NCBI GenBank assembly: GCA_963969395.1
Contig: OZ017800.1
Span: 20,554,479-20,618,478, forward strand
Reading direction: 5' to 3'
DNA: 64,000 bases
Source of the DNA: Pseudoscleropodium purum
Taxonomy: Eukaryota; Streptophyta; Bryopsida; Hypnales; Brachytheciaceae
Shown: in pieces, positions 58,048-64,000 of the stretch
Layout: every line of letters starts with the position of its first letter
How positions within the stretch are numbered: the stretch's first letter is position 1
Program-made: the position numbers and the translations under genes
The notes under the pieces: model-generated
The model's database searches: none
What the model was told of the DNA's origin: nothing
Seen by the model: the letters and a program-made list of their open reading frames with translations, nothing else

Positions 58048-61000
58048 ATGCTACTTACTTCTGGACTGAAGCGGCTGATTTTTCTGATTGCAGAGTTCTG
58101 GGACGAATCTCAACGGAGTTTGATGTCCATTGCTAGTTATTTCGTCACCGGAGTCTGTAGCTCCGACGTGACAGACACGGAGAATGCTCTCTTCATGGGC
58201 AATTCCTGCTTCCAAAACGGTTTGGTTTCAGGGTTCCATTTGATATTCATTGCGACGTTATTAGTTCTACTACTGGCGAATAGATCACGTACCGACACTT
58301 CCAATTCGGCAGCCAACGCAGGCTCTTTCTTAGAATGGATGTGCCTCCTCTCCACATCTGGACTAAGCCTTTTCACTTTAGGACTAGCTATATTTTTGTG
58401 GGTCGCCGAGAGACACCCCCCTGTGCTACAATGCGTTTTCTCTCTGGCACAAGCACTGGCATGGTTGTGCCTGGCCTTCACAGTGAAGATTCACCTACTA
58501 CCTGAATATGCAAAGCTTGTGCGACTGTGGTGGGTAGCGTCCTTTGTACTGGGAACCTATGCTGCCATTGCAGCAATCTGCAATGTAGTTAACAACCAGA
58601 GGGTGACTCTGTCGACAATGTTGAGTTTATCCTCTTGGCTGGTGTATAGTTTACTACTGCTGTGTACTTTTGTCAAGGGCCAGAGCAAGGGACCCAGAAG
58701 TGAAGAGGAGCCACTTCTTGCTCCAAGCGATGAGGAGAAAGCGTCCCCTTTTGCAGCAGCTGGAGTCTGGAGCCGTGTAAGCTTTGGGTGGCTCAATCCT
58801 CTTTTAGCTTCTGGTTTTAAGAGTCCACTGGAAGTTGGTGATATTCCTCGATTGGGGAAGACGGATTCAGCTGAAGAGAATCTGGAAAAGTTTGCACAGG
58901 CTTTGAGGGAGCAGGAGAGAGGAGGCAAGCCGTTTTCCGTGTTTTGGGCTCTGGCAGCGTGTTTCTGGAAACCTATGGCAGTGAATGGTGTGTTCGCTCT
59001 GGGGAAGAGCATTACTGTTTCCCTGGGACCGGTGGTGCTCAAGACGTTTATTGACTATGCTGGTGGAAAGCGGGTGTTCAAGTATGAAGGTGTGGTGCTT
59101 GCGGTTGCGCTGTTTTCTGCGAAAGCTTTGGAGTCTGTGTCACAGCGGCAGTGGTATTTTGGGAGTCGGCGAGTGGGTTTGCAAGTAAGGTCTGCTCTCA
59201 TGGCTTTCATATACCGGAAGGATCTCCGTCTTGCAAACGCAGGTACTTCACGAACCCTTCCATTTGGTTATGTATGGAACAGGATTCCACGCTTTCTATT
59301 AAGACTCAGGCAAGAGTTTTGGGGCTGTCCTTTGGACAGAAAATAAGTTTATGGCATTGACTCTCGCATTCATTATAATTTCTGATTCCGAGTTTCCAAA
59401 TCCTATCTATAACTGCATTCACACTGCACAACACAGTTCAGAGGGTATTGACTAATTGGACCCCTCCATGTTCGACGGGTCACATGTGGGGGTTTGATTT
59501 TTTAATTTTTATTGACTTTGTCCTTGGATAGAGCCTATGGCATGGACTCACATTTTGTATCCGAGTTTCCAAATCCTATCTACAACTACATTCACATTAC
59601 ATAACAAATTAGGGTTTGGTTGGAGTGGACAAAACCTCACAGTCACACCATTTCGTTGTTTAATTTAAAAAAATTTAGCTCGCATATTATAATTGATTCA
59701 ATGTTTTCGTTGTTTCATTTCCCCACTGCCCACTATCAATAAAGTAATATTGTTGTTTACGGAGGACAGAGCCTCACGGTCACACCATTCTTGTTTTTTT
59801 TGAGCTTTCATCAATTGAGCTGTCAAAACTTCCAGTTAACCTTGAGGGATCACGTAGCCCAAATTGAGACTCATGAATTTTTACTAGTTTTGAGTGGGTA
59901 AGTTGCATAAATTCTTGTGTCCGATTTTATTTCTTTTGTGACCAACATATCCATTCGATGTTCTTCACTGATTTGGTGATTTTGAATCTGGTCCCGTAAA
60001 TTCTATTTTCCCAGTATGAATAACCGAATTTGACATATTCAAACCATGAATCCTTGGTTCTATAGGGTTTAAGTATTGTTTGTGATTTGTTTAGTATAAA
60101 CCACTACTCACCCTGATGCAGTTACTGAATGCTCCCTTCTTCGATTGCAACAGGAAGGCAGAGACACGCAGTGGGCGAGGTGGTGAACTACATGGCAGTC
60201 GATGCGTACCGAATAGGAGAGTTTCTGTACTGGCTGCATTTCGCATGGACCACAGCCCTCCAGATCTGTATTGGATTGGTGATCCTTGCTTATGCAGTTG
60301 GATGGGCAACACTGGCTGGCCTGGCCGTCATTCTTCTAATCATGGCAATCAAAACCCTATTAGCACGGTCTGACACCGAATCTCTAACGGAACTCATGAC
60401 TTCTCGAGATGCATCCATACGGGCCACAACCGAAGCTCTTCGGAGCATGAAAATCCTGAAGCTCCAGGTAGCCTAAAATGAAACCTCGATGTTTGATAAG
60501 AATGTTCATATTCAGTTCAGTTATAAGTTCTCTCATTTTCCTTGCAGCTGGTTTTTTTTGTGGCTACCCCCGTTTACAATTCTTGCATGCAATAATTGAT
60601 ATTTGGTAATCGCTCCTCTTTCGCTTCAGCCAGTACATAACATTCTATACCAGTGGTTTTATCGTTTAGGGCTTAGGATTTAGGGCTTCATTTTTCGTCG
60701 AATTGGCATGCGGCCAAGTTGTTTACCGTTTCTTGAATACATATATTAGGTGTGGTTGTGTGCAGGCATGGGAGGACAGGTTTAGGAAGCAGATACTGAA
60801 ACTACGTGAAGTAGAAATGAAATGGCTGTCTACAGTGTTATATCGAAGGGCGTACAGTGCCGTGGTCTTCTGGTTGTCACCCGTGTTAGTCTCATCTGTC
60901 ACATTTGTCGCATGCCTGTTATTGGACATTCCACTCAATGCAAGCAACGTGTTTACAGCTCTGGCTACGTTGCGGATCATCCAGGATCCCATCAGATTAA

Positions 61001-63961
61001 CCCCCATCATGGTGGCCACAATCATCCAGGTAAGCATTTGATAAGCTGCTGTGTTTTTTTAATGTGCTCTCCAACAACTATATCGGGTGCGAACACTAGC
61101 AGTAATTCCTTCGTCATTTGGCCCTCAAGACTCATGATTTCTCGTATTCACAATTTTACAACCCTTCGAGACTTGTGGCTTTGTTTGGCGACAAATGTAC
61201 TAAAGTGGGCCTGAAGTCGAGCACATTTACTTCAAGACTACCTGTGCATCCTCTAATGATTAGTTACGCATCTGAAGTGTTAAAGCCTATCCAAGTTTTT
61301 GCTGATCCAAAACGATTTAGGAAAACAATTACAGCAACTTATGCATGCGGTTTCCAAGTAATACACTTTTTAGGATATGGTGGAATCTCTAGAAAATGAG
61401 GAAAGACTCACAAAAATTTAGTAACCATAGAAAACTCACTTGACTGTCGAAGAGGGTTTTCTCTTGACAATGTAAAAAAAAAACAACTTGCTAGCACAAA
61501 CTTTGAATTTTCGTAAGCGTATGACTGTTGACACATGGATGGTTGCCAGGTCCAGATATCACTAGCTCGCATTTCCAAGTTTCTTCAAGAAGATGAGCTG
61601 CAGTCTGACGCTGTGGTGAGGAACGATTTCTTCGAGACTTCAAACTACGCGGTGGAATTCGAGGATGCCACGCTCAGCTGGGACCCTGATTCTGTGCTTC
61701 CCACGTTGAGGAACCTGAGTGTGAAAATCGAGCGTGGCCAGCGTGTGGCAGTGTGTGGGGAAGTCGGATGCGGGAAGTCCTCTTTCATTGAAGCCATCAT
61801 TGGAGAGATCCCCAAACTCTCTGGATCGGTACATACATTTCATGACCTGCAGTCTTTCTGAGCTTCCAACACCAGGATTTCCGAGACAAAAGAGGTTACT
61901 AACCCGCCTTGTATGCAATTGGTTCACGGTATGAACTTCATGTACACATGAGTGCCGCCCATTCCCAAATTTTGTGCAGATCTGTGTGCATGGCACTGTG
62001 GCATACGTTGCGCAATCAGCATGGATTCGCAGCGGTACTTTTCGCGACAACATTCTGTTTGGGAAGCCCATGAACAAAGAACACTATTGGAAGACATTAC
62101 GAGCTTGTGCTCTCGACAAGGACCTGGAGAGCTTTCCTCATGGTGACCTTACGGAGATTGGTGAACGGGGCATGAACATGAGTGGAGGCCAGAAGCAGCG
62201 CATGCAATTAGCGCGGGCTGTGTACCAGGATGCTGATGTTTATCTCTTGGACGATCCCTTGAGTGCTGTGGATGCCCACACTGCTGCTAGCCTGTTTAAT
62301 GTATGTTAATCCTTTAACGCCCAAAATTCGTTCTCTTTTTGAACTTTTTTCACTGTATTTTTGCTAATGTCTTCTTACTATATACTGCTCAGTGCAATTT
62401 TCATCAAATTGGTAGCAAAGGAAGGTAAATGTCTGGCATAGATTTTTTTTGTTTCAGACACAGCCTACTTTCTGGTTAGATCTGTGGAGTTCACTACAAC
62501 ATGATTGGCATTAGTGATATGTTAACAGGGATAAGACATAAAATTACATCTCTAGTCCAAAGTTGTGGTCTAAAGTTACATGCTTTAGGTTGTTATACTA
62601 AAGACATGTTGCTCCATGTCTAACTGAAGCCACGAACACATCTCTGAAACGTTGAATATTGCCTTCTTTTAAGAAGGTGCTCGTGAATTGATGAACAATA
62701 CTGAATTGTTCACTGCAGACTAGTGGCTTACAGATTGATTCTTTCAGGGTTGCATCATGGAAGCTCTACAAGGGAAGACTGTAATTTTGGTGACACATCA
62801 AGTGGAGTTTCTTCCAGCCGTGGATTCTATTCTGGTGAGAGAGCTCTTTCATATTGGTCAGTGCCATCTTGCATGTACGATATAAAATGTTAGGGTTAGT
62901 GTATGTTTTCCTTTTCAAGCCCTGGGGACAAAACAGTCCCTTATAGTTTGAGAGATCTCGAAATGTGATTGGTCAGAAGAGCTGTCCTTGAGGCATTTAC
63001 ACTCAGTCCAAATGGCCGTTGAGAAAGAATCTCGACAATGGATGATTAAATAACATGGAGCTTACATGTCAACTCTTCTTGTAAGGATCTTTCCCGTTAG
63101 ACCATTTTGTAGAGTGCTCCAAATATTGTCAACCTACAAAACAGTGAAACAAGCAAGATCACTTTTCCCATGGCCTTCAAATAGCTACGTCTTGGCCTCC
63201 ACATTTTGCATATCTCGAAGTGTAAACCGGCTCTAAGCCCTGCGCGCGGGCACTGAGTTTCTTCACGCCATTTACAAATTTCCATCCTCGCAGAAGAAAC
63301 CTATCCTCACTAAAACCTGTTAAATTCTAATACCTTCATGATGTGTTCCCCTAAACAGCTGCTGCGAGACGGAGAAATATGGCAAGCCGGTCCCTACAGC
63401 GAACTTCGAAGCCAGGGCACAGCCTTCGAGGAGCTCGTGACTGCCCACGAAGAAGCCATGGGAGGCTCCACCTTCGAATTCTCATCCGGGAACACACCAC
63501 CAGCAGACCAGCTGCAACGGATCCCCAGCAGAAGCCGATCACGGAGGGAAGAGGACGCCATCCACTTAGCCCGAGCCAAGCAAACTGCAACCCAGCTCAC
63601 AGATCAAGAGCAAAAGGAAAGTGGGAACACGGGGTTGAAAGCGTACCTGGACTATCTCAAGCAAGCCAACGGGTTTTTCTACTTGTTCCTGGCTCAGCTG
63701 GTGTTCGTGTTGGGGCAAGTCGCATCCAACTGGTGGATGGCATCGGAAGTTGGAAACCCAGCCATGAGCACTTCCAAGTTGCTGTTGATCTACTCCGCCA
63801 TCGCGTTCTCCACTGCATTATTTGTTTTCTTTCGATCGGCGTTTCAGTCTGCAATGGGAGTAGCGGCCTCGCAGTCGTTTTTCGCTGATATGATCGGATC
63901 CCTGTTTCGTGCACCCATGTCTTTCTTTGATTCCACGCCAACTGGTCGAATTCTAAGTCGG
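58048..63961 (+). CDS. ABC transporter C family (MRP type), first seven exons, truncated by the window edge
   Basis: Exons 58048-59242, 60154-60467, 60766-61029, 61550-61828, 61980-62300, 62748-62834 and 63359-63961 join in frame to 1,021 codons. All six complete introns are GT..AG, and a further GT donor follows exon 7. The start is the ATG of MLLTSGLKR; a codon earlier is GTG, and a stop lies upstream. An ABCC-specific TMD0 of about five hydrophobic helices is followed by the linker SFGWLNPLL and TMD1. NBD1 has Walker [10 protein letters not shown] (661-669), a Q-loop at about 696, signature MSGGQ (751-755), Walker B DVYLLDD (770-776) and H-loop THQ (808). Asp replaces the catalytic Glu after Walker B, usual for ABCC NBD1. 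Exon 7 holds the linker and the start of TMD2. Family members run to about 1,500 residues and export glutathione or other conjugates, often at the tonoplast. The substrate here is unknown. Confidence 0.95.
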
Positions 63962-64000
63962 GTATGTACATGTGACATCTCTAAAACTCCTGCTCCTGTA

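Overview
This is nuclear DNA of a land plant with a large, repeat-rich genome. The evidence is an ABCC-type (MRP) transporter gene split by GT-AG introns, a Ty1/copia retrotransposon primed by initiator tRNA-Met, hAT, MULE and CACTA-type DNA transposons, and long AT-rich intergenic stretches. A fern, lycophyte or gymnosperm would fit, but the sequence alone does not settle it. Nothing bacterial, plastid or mitochondrial was recognised.

Layout. 1-6.4 kb: AT-rich intergenic DNA with two fold-back elements. 6470-9772: a CpG-rich 3.3 kb unit with TG..CA ends and a 5-bp target duplication. It carries one intact 552-codon minus-strand ORF and looks like a solo LTR that contains a gene. 9.8-13.2 kb: a diverged direct duplication of about 0.9 kb, one copy split by a hAT MITE. 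13.9-15.5 kb: a CpG-rich island with a 64-bp tandem repeat and a nearly identical 0.47-kb tandem duplication. 18.9-22.1 kb: another old dispersed duplication. 26.5-30.3 kb: a decayed minus-strand MULE-like transposase. 31.9-33.6 kb: thirteen tandem units of 114-117 bp, each with a short hairpin whose two arms co-vary. 33.7-44.4 kb: a decayed multi-exon gene with a ParB-like domain and a DNA-methylase-like domain. A 5.95-kb copia element (38275-44225) sits in its last exon, and that element holds its own hAT-type MITE. 47.9-49.0 kb: two more hAT MITEs. 49.2-50.0 kb: another decayed TE-type ORF. 51207-55469: a candidate CACTA element with a 3-bp duplication. 56.5-64 kb: the only convincing host gene, an ABCC transporter. 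Its first 1,021 codons lie in seven exons and it continues past the window.

Six members of one CpG-rich hAT MITE family (ends CAGGGTTGAC/GTCAACCCTG, 8-bp duplications) are scattered through the window. A seventh, related MITE lies in the copia element. Nested insertions give a relative order of events. The most unusual content is the ParB/DNA-methylase pseudogene, lying head-to-head with the MULE-like transposase and with the hairpin array between them. No complete functional system survives in the window. The ABCC gene and the 552-codon ORF look intact; every other coding region is broken.
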